DNA of 64,000 bases from Dactylosporangium fulvum (GCF_025137375.1 NZ_CP073720.1:1512501-1576500), one strand, 5' to 3'. Counted from the stretch's first letter, positions 1 to 9,691 are shown. The notes: generated by a model not told the origin, from the letters alone. A program made the numbers and translations.

Positions 1-72
1 CTTGTAGTTGTGATGCCTGGCAAATCCGGACATCGTGGGCGTGTTCCGGCGCCATAACTGCAAGATCGCGGC
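1..72. repeat. Family A intergenic hairpin element, copy 1 (cut by window edge)
   Basis: The bases at 1-17 pair with 48-64 to make a stem around a loop that carries CAAATCCGGACATCGTGGG. The outer part of the left arm lies before the window; its partner continues to about 72. The loop and arms match copies near 11.3, 54.1 and 60.3 kb (the last inverted). Nothing is seen between 73 and the RBS of the next gene. Confidence 0.75.
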
Positions 73-179
73 ATGGCTGTGCGGGGGAGTTCTCGAGCGT
101 GCGCCTTAGCGATCGTTCAGGTTGCCGATAGCATCGAGGGAGACGGAGAACCCGCCACACCCGAGGAGCGCCGACATCC

Positions 180-1853
180 ATGGACGCCCACGAGATCGCC
201 GAGGGACGTGCGCGCTGGCAGCGCCGCTACGACGAGGCCCGCAAGCGTGACGCCGACTTCACCACCCTGTCCGGGACGCCGGTCGAGCCGGTCTACGGAC
301 CGCCCGAGGGTGCCGACGTGCCCGGCTTCGAGCGCATCGGCTGGCCCGGCGAGTTCCCGTACACCCGGGGCCTGCACTCCACCGGATACCGCGGCCGCAC
401 CTGGACGATCCGCCAGTTCTCCGGCTTCGGCAACGCGCAGCAGACCAACGCGCGATACAAGATGCTCCTCGGCGCCGGCGGCGGCGGGCTGTCCGTCGCC
501 TTCGACATGCCGACCCTGATGGGCCGCGACTCCGACGACCCGCAGTCGCTCGGCGAGGTCGGCCACTGCGGTGTCGCCATCGACTCCGCCGCCGACATGG
601 ACGTGCTCTTCGACGGCATCCCGCTCGCCGGCGTGACCACGAGCATGACGATCTCCGGGCCCGCCGTCCCGGTCTTCTGCATGTACCTCGTCGCGGCCGA
701 GCGCCAGGGCGCCGACCTCGGCAAGCTCGACGGCACCCTGCAGACGGACATCTTCAAGGAGTACATCGCGCAGAAGGAGTGGCTGTTCCCGCCCGAGCCG
801 CACCTGCGCCTCATCGGCGACCTGATGGAGTTCTGCGGCACGAACATCCCGAAGTACAAGCCGCTCTCCGTGTCCGGCTACCACATCCGCGAGGCCGGCG
901 CGACCGCCGCGCAGGAGCTGGCGTTCACGCTCGCCGACGGGTTCGGCTACGTCGAGCTGGGCCAGAGCCGCGGCCTCGACGTCAACAAGTTCGCGCCCGG
1001 GCTGAGCTTCTTCTTCGACGCGCACATCGACTTCTTCGAGGAGATCGCGAAGTTTCGCGCGGCCCGGCGGATCTGGGCCCGCTGGCTGCGCGACGTCTAC
1101 GGCGCCACCAGCGAGAAGGCGCTCTGGCTGAAGTTCCACACGCAGACCGCCGGCGTCTCGCTGACCGCGCAGCAGCCGTACAACAACGTCGTCCGCACCG
1201 CGGTCGAGGCCCTGAGCGCCGTGCTCGGCGGCACGAACTCGCTGCACACCAACGCGCTCGACGAGACCCTCGCGCTGCCCACCGACGAGGCCGCCGAGAT
1301 CGCATTGCGCACCCAGCAGGTGCTGATGGAGGAGACCGGCGTGACCAACGTCGCCGACCCGCTCGGCGGCTCCTGGTACCTCGAGGCGCTCACCGACCGG
1401 ATCGAGGCCGAGGCGGAAGCCGTCTTCCAGCGGATCCGCGACATGGGCAGCGACGGCACCATCACCAGCGGCCTCCTGCGCGGCATCGAGGACGGCTGGT
1501 TCATGTCCGAGCTCGCCGAGAGCGCGTTCCTGTACCAGCAGGCCCTGGAGAAGGGCGACAAGCGGGTCGTCGGCGTCAACGTGCACACCGGCTCCGTCAC
1601 GCGCGACCTCGACATCCTGCGGGTCTCGCACGAGGTGGAGCTGGAGCAGCACCGGCTCCTCGCCGCCCGCCGCACCGGCCGCGACAACGCGCTGGTCAAG
1701 GAGCGCCTGGAGCGGATGGTCGCCGCGGCGCGTACCGAACAGAACCTGATCCCGGCGATGCTCGACGCGGCGCGGGCCGAGGCGACGCTCGGCGAGATCT
1801 GCGGGGCATTGAAGGACCTCTGGGGCGTGTACCGGGAACCCGCGCGCTTCTGA
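180..1853 (+). CDS. icmA: Acyl-CoA mutase large subunit, isobutyryl-CoA mutase type (IcmA-like)
   Basis: Coenzyme B12-dependent carbon-skeleton mutase, catalytic TIM-barrel subunit of 557 residues. It ends without the B12-binding DxHxxG domain, as in IcmA-type two-subunit enzymes, so a small subunit must be encoded elsewhere. Family motifs are clear: WTIRQFSGFGNAQQTN (75-90) and SGYHIREAG (232-240, catalytic His235). Setting His235 against His244 of propionibacterial methylmalonyl-CoA mutase, that enzyme's substrate-specifying Tyr89 and Arg207 correspond here to Phe80 and Gln198. This is the pair known for isobutyryl-CoA mutase, so interconversion of isobutyryl-CoA and n-butyryl-CoA is more likely than use of methylmalonyl-CoA. 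ATG 180 follows GAGGAG at 163-168. The gene appears to stand alone: the next start is about 90 bases on. The family is certain; the substrate is inferred from two residues. Confidence 0.88.
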   Translation: MDAHEIAEGRARWQRRYDEARKRDADFTTLSGTPVEPVYGPPEGADVPGFERIGWPGEFPYTRGLHSTGYRGRTWTIRQFSGFGNAQQTNARYKMLLGAGGGGLSVAFDMPTLMGRDSDDPQSLGEVGHCGVAIDSAADMDVLFDGIPLAGVTTSMTISGPAVPVFCMYLVAAERQGADLGKLDGTLQTDIFKEYIAQKEWLFPPEPHLRLIGDLMEFCGTNIPKYKPLSVSGYHIREAGATAAQELAFTLADGFGYVELGQSRGLDVNKFAPGLSFFFDAHIDFFEEIAKFRAARRIWARWLRDVYGATSEKALWLKFHTQTAGVSLTAQQPYNNVVRTAVEALSAVLGGTNSLHTNALDETLALPTDEAAEIALRTQQVLMEETGVTNVADPLGGSWYLEALTDRIEAEAEAVFQRIRDMGSDGTITSGLLRGIEDGWFMSELAESAFLYQQALEKGDKRVVGVNVHTGSVTRDLDILRVSHEVELEQHRLLAARRTGRDNALVKERLERMVAAARTEQNLIPAMLDAARAEATLGEICGALKDLWGVYREPARF

Positions 1854-1940
1854 CCCTTCCGCGTTACCGAATCGCAACGCAACCGGACTCTACCCCGGCT
1901 GGTCTACCTACGTACGACCTTGACCAACGGGGGAGGGTCC

Positions 1941-4901
1941 TTGCTGGCACTCGTGCTCGCAGCGTTGCGAGCGAGGCGCGCGCAGGCGCTGACGCTGCTC
2001 GTGTTGAGTACCCTGGCCGCAGCCGCCGCGGCGGCCGCCCCGTGGTACGTGTTGGCGTCCACCGAGCGCGTGGCCACACGACACATGGAGACGGCGCCGA
2101 TCCAGGAGCGCTCCCTCGAAACCATCGCCGAAGGCCCCATCGAGGGCGGTTCGATCGCGGCGCTGCTGGCCGCCGACGCGGAGCTCACCCAGCGCATCGT
2201 GGGCCTGGACGGTTTCACCACGTACACACAGGCGTTCATCGGCGGCCAGATCAAGCCTGCGCAACCGACCACGCAGGGTGACGCGCGTGGCACCACCTCG
2301 CCGCTGGCGCTGCGCACCGGCGCCTGCGAGCACGCCTCGATCGAGGGCGCCTGCGCGACCGGCGCCGACGAGGCGATGCTCAGCTACCGCACCGCCCGCT
2401 GGCTGCAGGTGAAGGTCGGCGACCAGATCGTCTTCGCCAGCCCGAACCTCGAGACACCGGCCGTGCTGAAGGTCGTCGGCATCTACCTCCCCGACAACCC
2501 GGGCGACCCGTTCTGGAGCAGCAACGCCCAGCTGCTCGCGGTTGACCTGCCGACCGGCGCGGCACCCGAGATCACCGAGCCGGTCGACGACGCCGTGCTC
2601 GTCGGGCCCGCCGTCCTCGACCGGCTCAAGCCCAAGGCCGTGCGCATGATCGTCGACATGGTGGCGCAGCCCGCGCTGCTGGTCGACCACCAGCCGGACG
2701 AGGTCCGCGCCTCCCTCAACGCCTCGACGGTCGAGGCCGGCAACAACCGGCTGACGCTCAACACCCAGCTGCACTCGACGATCGACCGGGTCGAGCGGGA
2801 CCGGCAGCTGGTCTCGCTGGGCGTGCCCGTCGGCGCGTTCCAGCTCCTCGTGCTGTGCTGGTTCGCGCTGTACCTCGCGGTGAAGTACACGGGCGAGGAG
2901 CGGCGGCCCGACATCGGGCTGGTGAAGCTGCGCGGCGCGACCCGCGGCCGCACCTGGGCCCTGGTGAGCGGCCAGAGCGCGCTGCCGATGCTGGCGGGTG
3001 CGGTGCTCGGCCTGCCGGTCGGATACCTCGTCGCCACCGCCGTCAACGGCTCCATCCGCGATCCCTCCGTGCGGGACCGGGCGCTGACGCTGTCGGTCGG
3101 CGCGGTCGTCCTCGCCGTCCTCGGCGCACTGCTCGCGGCGCTGCTCGCCGAGCGCCGGTCGCTCGGGGCGACCGTCGCCGAGCTGCTGCGGCAGAGCCCG
3201 GCCCGGGCCCGCGCCTGGCGGGACCTCTTCGACCTGGTGCTCGTGGTCGTCGCGGTCGCCGCGGTCTGGCAGGTGCAGACGCGCGCCGAGGGAGACATCG
3301 CCGGCCTCGCGCTGCTCGCTCCGGGCCTGGTCGCCCTGGCCTTCGCGCTCGTCGCCGCGCGCCTCATCACGTACAGTGCCGGCCGCATCGTCGAAAGCGC
3401 GCTGCGCCATGGCCGTGCGGCACGCGCGCTCACGGCCATCTATCTGGCCCGGCGGCCGGGCGTGCACCGCCTGGCCGCGCTGATGATCGTGACCGTGGCG
3501 CTGCTGTGCACCTCGTTCCTGACCTGGAGCGCGGGGCGGGATCAGGGCCGGGTGCGCGCGGAGTTGGAGGTCGGCGCCGACCGGGTGGTGTCGGTACGCG
3601 CGGAGAACCGCCTCGCCCTGCTCTACGCGGTCCGCCGCGTCGATCCCGAGGGGCGCTACGCGATGGCGGCCGTCCAGTCGCTGCGCTCCGGCAACGACCG
3701 GGTCCTGCTGGTCGACAGTCCACGGCTGGCGGCCACGGCGACGTGGCGGCCGGAATACGGCATGACCGCGGCGGAGACCGCCGCAGCCCTGCACCCGCCC
3801 GCCCCGGACCCCGCCTACGTCACCGCCGACACGCTGACGCTCGACGTCACCAACCACTACACGGTCGCCGACGACCAGCGGGTGGTCGTCCTCGACGTGA
3901 TCATGGCCGACCCGAAGGGCAACCGGCTGGTCGCCCGGCTCGGTCCGCTGAAGGAGGGCCGGCAGCAGCTCACCGCGTCGCTGCCCGTCTGCGCGACCGC
4001 GCCCGGCTGCCGGCTCAGCTCGCTGGGCATCATGCAGAGCACGCTGGAGGCGAAGGTCTACTTCCCGTCCCGCCCCGGCGTCGAGGTGACCGTCCACGGC
4101 GTCAGCCAGAGCGGCGCCGACTCCACCGTGGTGGCCAAGGACGCGCTCGCGGACCGCACCCGGTGGCGCCTCGACGTGTCCGGCACGCCGCCGAACCTGA
4201 TCGTCACCTCGGCCGCCGACGGGCTGCTGCTGCGGGTGGCACCGATCGGCCCGGGCAGCACCGACCCGGGCGTCTACCCGCTCGACTCGCCCGCGCCGAT
4301 CGCGAGCGTCCGCGCCAAGCGGCTCCTTCCCAAGATCGCCGGTGACCAGCGCGTCAGTTACGGCTCGACGTCACTGTCCGAGCGGGTCGTCGGCACCGCC
4401 TCCCGGCTGCCCCGTCTCGGCGACCAGGGTGTGCTCATCGACCTGGAATACGCCGACCGGCTCGCCGCGGACTTCGGCGCCGGCGAGTCGATGCAGGTGT
4501 GGCTGTCCGCGACCGCGCCGGCGGACATGAAGGACCGGCTCAGCCGCGAGGGGCTGATCGTCCTCGGTGAGGAGACGATCGACGGCGTCGCCGACCGGTA
4601 CGGGTCGTTCGGTCCGCCGCTGACCCTGCAGTTCATGCTGCTGTCCGCGGTCATCGGCCTCGCGCTGGCGATCGGCTCGGCCTCCGTGGTCGCGGCGGTG
4701 GAGCGTCGGCCGCGTGCCCGGGAGCTGACCGCGCTGCGGTCCCAGGGCGCCTCCGCGCGGCTGGTCAGGCGCGTGAGCGTCGAGGGCTACATCGTCCTCG
4801 TGGGCGTGTCACTGCTGCTCGGTCTCGTGCTCGCGGTGCTGATCCGGTTCACGATCGGTGACGTCATGCCCTACTTCGCCGACGGATGGAGCACGCCGTG
4901 A
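1941..4901 (+). CDS. FtsX-like ABC transporter permease, large, first of pair
   Basis: About 986 residues. An N-terminal membrane helix (LTLLVLSTLAAAA region) is followed by a ~250-residue extracellular domain, then about six helices, a second extracellular domain of some 350 residues, and two C-terminal helices. This is the MacB/FtsX-type permease architecture in duplicated form. The start is ambiguous: TTG 1920 opens the frame, but TTG 1941 lies just after GGGAGGG (1931-1937) and is preferred. The C-terminus stops at DGWSTP soon after the penultimate helix, whereas its neighbour continues through one more helix, so the last helix seems to be missing. The stop overlaps the next start as GTGA, implying translational coupling with the second permease and the ATPase. 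Substrate unknown. Confidence 0.85.
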   Translation: MLALVLAALRARRAQALTLLVLSTLAAAAAAAAPWYVLASTERVATRHMETAPIQERSLETIAEGPIEGGSIAALLAADAELTQRIVGLDGFTTYTQAFIGGQIKPAQPTTQGDARGTTSPLALRTGACEHASIEGACATGADEAMLSYRTARWLQVKVGDQIVFASPNLETPAVLKVVGIYLPDNPGDPFWSSNAQLLAVDLPTGAAPEITEPVDDAVLVGPAVLDRLKPKAVRMIVDMVAQPALLVDHQPDEVRASLNASTVEAGNNRLTLNTQLHSTIDRVERDRQLVSLGVPVGAFQLLVLCWFALYLAVKYTGEERRPDIGLVKLRGATRGRTWALVSGQSALPMLAGAVLGLPVGYLVATAVNGSIRDPSVRDRALTLSVGAVVLAVLGALLAALLAERRSLGATVAELLRQSPARARAWRDLFDLVLVVVAVAAVWQVQTRAEGDIAGLALLAPGLVALAFALVAARLITYSAGRIVESALRHGRAARALTAIYLARRPGVHRLAALMIVTVALLCTSFLTWSAGRDQGRVRAELEVGADRVVSVRAENRLALLYAVRRVDPEGRYAMAAVQSLRSGNDRVLLVDSPRLAATATWRPEYGMTAAETAAALHPPAPDPAYVTADTLTLDVTNHYTVADDQRVVVLDVIMADPKGNRLVARLGPLKEGRQQLTASLPVCATAPGCRLSSLGIMQSTLEAKVYFPSRPGVEVTVHGVSQSGADSTVVAKDALADRTRWRLDVSGTPPNLIVTSAADGLLLRVAPIGPGSTDPGVYPLDSPAPIASVRAKRLLPKIAGDQRVSYGSTSLSERVVGTASRLPRLGDQGVLIDLEYADRLAADFGAGESMQVWLSATAPADMKDRLSREGLIVLGEETIDGVADRYGSFGPPLTLQFMLLSAVIGLALAIGSASVVAAVERRPRARELTALRSQGASARLVRRVSVEGYIVLVGVSLLLGLVLAVLIRFTIGDVMPYFADGWSTP

Positions 4902-7900
4902 TCGGGCTGGCCCTGTCGATGATCCGGGCCCGTCCCGGACAGGCACTCACGGCGTTCATCCTGGCCATGCTGGCGATGGCCGCCGCCGTCAGCGCGCCGG
5001 TCTACACGACGACCGCCGACCGGGCGGTCGTCGCGAGCGAAGTCGCCGCCGCGCCGGTCGAGGAGCGGGTGGTGCGGGCCCGGCGGGTGTCCGATGCCCG
5101 GGACCGCGCCTTCGAGGACCTGGTGCCGCAGGTCTTCGCCATCCCCGGGTTCAGCGGCGTGTTCAGCACCGAGTACGACTCGTACGTGACGACCGCCGAC
5201 CCGAAGGTCGACCCGGTCGCGCCGCGCCTGGTCTACCGCGACGACGCCTGCGCGCACCTGCGCTTCGTCGCCGGCCGCTGCTTCATCAGCGGCACCGAGA
5301 TCGTGCTGAGCAAGGAGACGCTCGACCAGCTCAAGCTGCCGATCGGCGAGACCGTCCAGACCAGCTTCGCGGCCTACGACGCGGAGGGCCGCGAGTGGGT
5401 CCCCGCCGGGCCGGCGGTCACGCTCACGGTCGTCGGCGCCTTCGAGGTCGTCGACAAGACCGACCAGTACTGGGCCGACTTCGACTACTTCAGCCCCCGC
5501 CGCACCGACCGGCTGGTGACCTCCCCGATCTTCGCGAGCCGGCTCACGCTCGAGGGCATCGAGCACAAGCGTGAGCGGCAGGGCCTCGACGTGGTCATCG
5601 GCGACCGGGCCATCTCGGGCGACACGCTCGACGGCGTGAACGCGGCGGTACAGGAGGGCAGCAACAAGCTGATCGCCCTGCCCGGCGGCGCGACCGTGCA
5701 CACCGAACTGCCGGCCCTGCTGACCCGGATCAACGCCAACCGCTCGCTCGTCGGCGAGGTCGTGCCCATCGCCGCGGTACCGCTGGTGCTCCTGTGCTGG
5801 TTCGTCCTGTTCATCGCGGTCGCGTCGGCGACCCAGGAGCGCCGCCTGGAACTCGGGCTGTTCGCCCTGCGCGGGGTCAGCGTGCCCCGGCGCTGGTGGC
5901 TCGCCGCCGGCGAGAGCATCGTGCCGATCCTGGCCGGGGCCGTCGCCGGCTTCCTGCTGGGCCACTACCTCGTCCGGCTCGCCGCCTGGCTGCTGCTGCA
6001 CAGCTCGGCGGAGGTACCGCTGTCCGCCGGCGCCAACTGGTGGGCGCTGACCGCGGTCGCCGGCGCGGTCTTCGCGGCCCTGCTCGCCCAGCGGGCCGAG
6101 CTGGCGAAGAAGACCATCGACCTGCTGCGCAACGTGCCGAGCCGGCTGTCGCGCTGGCGCAACGCCCCCGTCCTCGAGACCGCGGTGGTCGTGCTCGCCG
6201 CCGTCGCCGTGGTCCAGATGCGCCAGGGCGACAACGGGCTGACCGGGTTCGCCGTCTTCGCGCCCTCGCTGATCGTCATCGCCGTGGCCCTGATCGCCGC
6301 GCGGGCCGTGCTCCCGGTCGCGGAGCGGGTCGGCCGCCGGGCCATGCGCCAGGGCCGGATCGGTTCCACGCTCGCGGCCTACGCGATGTCCCGCCGCCCC
6401 GGCAGCCAGCGGATCCTCGCCCTGTTCGTGGTGGCGATCGCGCTGCTGTGCTTCGCGGCGACCGCGGCCAGCGCGTCGAGCGACACCCGCGACCGGCGGA
6501 CCCGGGTCGAGCTGGGCGCGCCGCGCGTGCTCTCGGTCGAGCCGCTCAGCCGCGCCGCACTGCTGGCCAAGGTCCGCGCGCTCGACCCGGACGGCGCCTT
6601 CGCCATGGCCACCTCGATGGTCCCGGTCTCGGAAGACACGGGTATACCTCCGATGCTCGCCGTCGACAGCTCCCGCCTGCCCGACGTGGCGCTCTGGAAC
6701 GACCCCCACGTCACCGCACAGGAGGCGGCGGCACTGCTGCATCCCGAGGTCGGCCGCGAGCCGATCATCGTGAACAACAAGGACCTGTCCCTCGACGTCA
6801 CCGTCGACGCGATGGTCGACGCGTTCCGCGTCCGGTGGACCGCGGTGGTCGTACCGCTGGACGGTTCGGCGACCGGGGAGGTCGACCTCGGCGGGGTCCA
6901 GCTGGGCCGGCGCACGTACGTGCGGAACCTGCCGATGTGCGTCGACGGCTGCCGGCTCGTGGCACTGCAGATCGACCAGCCCGAGGGGCGCGGCTTCGAC
7001 GTCTCGATGACGCTGCACAGCCTGAAGCAGGCCGGGAAGACCATCGCCGACGAGGCCGGCTTCGCCGACACCGACGCGTGGCGGGTGCCCGAGTCGCCGG
7101 GGCCGAAGCTGCTCGTACCGACGCTGACCGCGGCCAAGGACGGGCTGCGCGCCGAGGTGGCCAACTACCGGGGCGCCGACGTCGCCGTGCGGATCATGCC
7201 GACCGACGCGCCGTCGCCGCTGCCGGTCGTGATGGCCCGTACCGCGGGCATCGGCGACCACATGAGCGGCTTCGACGGCGCGCAGCTGACGATCGACCTC
7301 GCGGCCGAGGTCGACGCCGTGCCACGTCTCGGGCCCACGGGCGGGCTCGTCGACTTCGACTACGCCGAGCGGCACTCGACCGACGGCGGCGAGGCGGTGC
7401 AGCCGCAGATCTGGCTCGGCGAGCGCGCCCCGGCCAACGTGCTCGACCTGGTCCGCGACCAGGGCCTGACGGTCACCTCCGACCGGCAGCTCGGCCCGCT
7501 GCGCGCGCAGCTCGACGATCAGGGGCCGGCGGTCGCGCTGCGTTTCCACCAGCTGGCCGGCGGGTTCGCGGTGCTGCTCGCGGTGGGTGCGCTCTGGCTC
7601 GTCTCCAGCCTCGACCGCCAGCGGCGCGCGGGCGAGCTGCGCGCGCTGCGGGCACAGGGTGTGGCCCGGCGGGACGCCGCCGCCAACGGGTACCTCGCCC
7701 TCGTCGGCACGGCAGCGGTCATCGGACCCTTCACGGCCCTGGCGAGCTGGCTCCTGGTGCGCGAATATCTCCCGGTGTTCACCGACGACCCGGGTACCTT
7801 CGAGGTCTCGTACTGGCCGTCACCGATGCCGGTCGCCGTGGCCTGGCTGGCGGCCGGGCTGCTCCTGACCGGGGCGGCGCTGCTCGCCGGAGCCCGGCTC

Positions 7901-7927
7901 CGCGCTTCGACTAGGGGGATGCGATGA
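4898..7927 (+). CDS. FtsX-like ABC transporter permease, large, second of pair
   Basis: About 1009 residues, similar in layout and in local sequence (PVYTTTADRAVVAS near the N-terminus; LCWFVLFIAVASATQERR after the first ectodomain) to the preceding permease, so the pair arose by duplication. It has one N-terminal helix, a long ectodomain, a central cluster of helices, a second ectodomain and three C-terminal helices ending GARLRASTRGMR. An ATG at 4886 is in frame, but GTG 4898 is preferred because it overlaps the upstream TGA (GTGA) and sits 7 bases after GGATGGA. The stop overlaps the ATPase start as ATGA. The two permeases probably form a heterodimer driven by the downstream ATPase. The exported or extracted substrate, possibly lipid- or envelope-related, is not readable. 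Confidence 0.86.
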   Translation: MIGLALSMIRARPGQALTAFILAMLAMAAAVSAPVYTTTADRAVVASEVAAAPVEERVVRARRVSDARDRAFEDLVPQVFAIPGFSGVFSTEYDSYVTTADPKVDPVAPRLVYRDDACAHLRFVAGRCFISGTEIVLSKETLDQLKLPIGETVQTSFAAYDAEGREWVPAGPAVTLTVVGAFEVVDKTDQYWADFDYFSPRRTDRLVTSPIFASRLTLEGIEHKRERQGLDVVIGDRAISGDTLDGVNAAVQEGSNKLIALPGGATVHTELPALLTRINANRSLVGEVVPIAAVPLVLLCWFVLFIAVASATQERRLELGLFALRGVSVPRRWWLAAGESIVPILAGAVAGFLLGHYLVRLAAWLLLHSSAEVPLSAGANWWALTAVAGAVFAALLAQRAELAKKTIDLLRNVPSRLSRWRNAPVLETAVVVLAAVAVVQMRQGDNGLTGFAVFAPSLIVIAVALIAARAVLPVAERVGRRAMRQGRIGSTLAAYAMSRRPGSQRILALFVVAIALLCFAATAASASSDTRDRRTRVELGAPRVLSVEPLSRAALLAKVRALDPDGAFAMATSMVPVSEDTGIPPMLAVDSSRLPDVALWNDPHVTAQEAAALLHPEVGREPIIVNNKDLSLDVTVDAMVDAFRVRWTAVVVPLDGSATGEVDLGGVQLGRRTYVRNLPMCVDGCRLVALQIDQPEGRGFDVSMTLHSLKQAGKTIADEAGFADTDAWRVPESPGPKLLVPTLTAAKDGLRAEVANYRGADVAVRIMPTDAPSPLPVVMARTAGIGDHMSGFDGAQLTIDLAAEVDAVPRLGPTGGLVDFDYAERHSTDGGEAVQPQIWLGERAPANVLDLVRDQGLTVTSDRQLGPLRAQLDDQGPAVALRFHQLAGGFAVLLAVGALWLVSSLDRQRRAGELRALRAQGVARRDAAANGYLALVGTAAVIGPFTALASWLLVREYLPVFTDDPGTFEVSYWPSPMPVAVAWLAAGLLLTGAALLAGARLRASTRGMR

Positions 7928-8796
7928 ACGGGTTGGCGGTCGCCTGCCGGCGGGTCGTGCACATCTACCGGGCCGAGGCCGGTGACGTCGTCGCGCTCGC
8001 CGGTGTGGACCTGTCGATCGGGCCGGGGGAGACGCTCGCGCTCGTCGGACCGTCCGGCTCCGGCAAGTCGACGCTGATCGCGCTGCTGGCCGGGCTCATG
8101 CGCCCGTCGGCCGGCCGGGTCAACATCGGCACCTACGACATGGGCAAGCTGTCCGACAGTGAGATCGCCCGGCTGCGGGGCACCGAGATCGGCGTGGTCC
8201 TGCAGGGCGCCGCCCGAAACCTGCTGCCCTACGCCACACTGCACCGCAACATCTGGCTGGCGCAGCGGCGCGCGGCCCGCACCGAAGGCATCAAACTCGA
8301 CGATCCCGACCGCATCCTCGACCTCGTCGGCCTGCCCGGCCTGGGCCGGGCCCGCATCGACGAGCTGGCGCCCGGCGCCCGGCAGCGCGCGGCCCTCGCC
8401 GTCGGCATCGCCGCCGGCCCCGGCCTCCTCCTCGTCGACGAGCCGACCAGCCAGCTGGACACCGCCGGCCGGGACGAGGTGCTGGAGGCGCTCGAGACGG
8501 TCAACCGGGAGCGCAACACCACCATCGTCGTGGTCACCCATGATGGTGACGTCGGCACCCGGCTCGGCCGCGCCGTGACCATCCGCGACGGCCGGGTCGG
8601 CGCCGAGGGGCGCGACGGCCAGGACTTCGCGGTGGTCGCCGGTGACGGCACGGTGCAGCTGCCGCCGGAGGTTCTCGGCGAATTCCCGCCCGGCACACTC
8701 TTCACCGTCGATCACATCGACGGACAGGTCACGCTGGTGGCGGGTGGATCCGACCGGTCACTTGCGGCGGATCACCTGGGGCACGTGCAAAACTAG
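7924..8796 (+). CDS. ABC transporter ATP-binding protein with degenerate signature motif
   Basis: ATPase of the LolD/MacB class, 290 residues, coupled by a 4-base ATGA overlap to the upstream permease. Walker A GPSGSGKST is at 42-50 and Walker B LLLVDEPT at 168-174, with an H-loop in VVVTHDGD. The ABC signature, normally LSGGQ, reads LAPGARQR (148-155). The two Gly and the following Arg/Gln positions are partly changed, so ATP-dependent dimer closure may be weakened or tuned. A C-terminal extension of about 60 residues after the core is unusual for the class and has no recognised domain. It works with the two permeases at 1941-7927. Confidence 0.9.
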   Translation: MNGLAVACRRVVHIYRAEAGDVVALAGVDLSIGPGETLALVGPSGSGKSTLIALLAGLMRPSAGRVNIGTYDMGKLSDSEIARLRGTEIGVVLQGAARNLLPYATLHRNIWLAQRRAARTEGIKLDDPDRILDLVGLPGLGRARIDELAPGARQRAALAVGIAAGPGLLLVDEPTSQLDTAGRDEVLEALETVNRERNTTIVVVTHDGDVGTRLGRAVTIRDGRVGAEGRDGQDFAVVAGDGTVQLPPEVLGEFPPGTLFTVDHIDGQVTLVAGGSDRSLAADHLGHVQN

Positions 8797-8800
8797 GGCC

Positions 8801-9691
8801 ATGAGCGACCCACGGCAGACCCAGTCGATCTTCACCCGCGGGGCGGTGGACCTCGGCGCCCTGGCCCGCAGCAACGCGGCCGCCGCGCAGCGATCTGCCC
8901 AGCCCACCCCCGCCTCCCCCAGTGCGCACATCGTCGACGTCACCGAGGCGAACTTCCAGAACGAGGTTCTGCAGCGGTCGCTGACCACGCCCGTCGTGGT
9001 CGACTTCTACGTCGCCGGCAGCCAGCCGCACCAGCAGTTCTCCCCGCTGCTGGAGAAGCTCGCGGCGGAGAGCAACGGTGCCTGGGTGCTCGCCAGGGCC
9101 GACATCGAGGCCAACCCGCGCCTCGCGCAGATGTTCCGGATCCAGGGCATCCCGTTTGTGGTGGCGATCGTCGGCGGCCAGCCGGTCGACGCCTTCAACC
9201 AGATGCTGCCGGAGCCGCACCTGCGCCAGTGGATCGACGCGGTGCTCAAGGCCGCCGGTGTCGAGGTCGAGCAGCCGGAGGATCCGCGCCTGCTCGCCGC
9301 CGACGACGCCATGGCCGACGGTGACCTGGACGCGGCCGAGGCCGCCTACCGCAAGATCCTGGCGGAGACGCCCAACGACGCCGTGGCCGAGTCGGGCCTG
9401 GCGCAGGTCGGGCTGCTCCGCCGCACCGAGGGCGTCGACCTCGGTGCGGTCCTGGCCGCGGCGCAGGCCGCGCCCGGCGACGTGGCGGCGCAGCTGCTCG
9501 CCGCCGACGTCGAGGTGCTGTCGGGCGAGGCGGAAAAGGCCTATCTGCGACTCGTCGACCTGATCCGCCGCACGGCGGGCGACGACCGGGAGACCGCGCG
9601 CAAGCACCTGGTCTCGCTGTTCGCCGTCGCCGGCCCCGACGACCCCGCGGTCGCCAAGGCCCGCCGGGCGCTGGCGAGCGCGATCTTCTGA
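8801..9691 (+). CDS. Thioredoxin-fold/TPR protein (CnoX/YbbN-like) lacking CxxC
   Basis: 296 residues: a disordered head, a thioredoxin fold (about 45-150) and tetratricopeptide-like helices (about 160-296), the layout of YbbN/CnoX co-chaperones. The position of the WCGPC redox motif reads FYVAGSQPHQQ, so both active-site cysteines are gone and it cannot be a conventional disulfide reductase. The cis-Pro region (IQGIPFVV) is kept, so the fold is intact. In E. coli CnoX acts as a chlorine-activated holdase delivering clients to GroEL and DnaK; a redox-independent holdase or scaffold role is inferred here. ATG 8801 is used although no strong RBS precedes it. It follows the ABC ATPase by 4 bases and may be co-transcribed. 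Confidence 0.85.
   Translation: MSDPRQTQSIFTRGAVDLGALARSNAAAAQRSAQPTPASPSAHIVDVTEANFQNEVLQRSLTTPVVVDFYVAGSQPHQQFSPLLEKLAAESNGAWVLARADIEANPRLAQMFRIQGIPFVVAIVGGQPVDAFNQMLPEPHLRQWIDAVLKAAGVEVEQPEDPRLLAADDAMADGDLDAAEAAYRKILAETPNDAVAESGLAQVGLLRRTEGVDLGAVLAAAQAAPGDVAAQLLAADVEVLSGEAEKAYLRLVDLIRRTAGDDRETARKHLVSLFAVAGPDDPAVAKARRALASAIF

Noticed and set aside
117..1877. Long minus-strand frame opposite the mutase gene (586 codons)
   Set aside because: Antisense shadow produced by GC3 bias; the plus-strand protein is an intact known enzyme.
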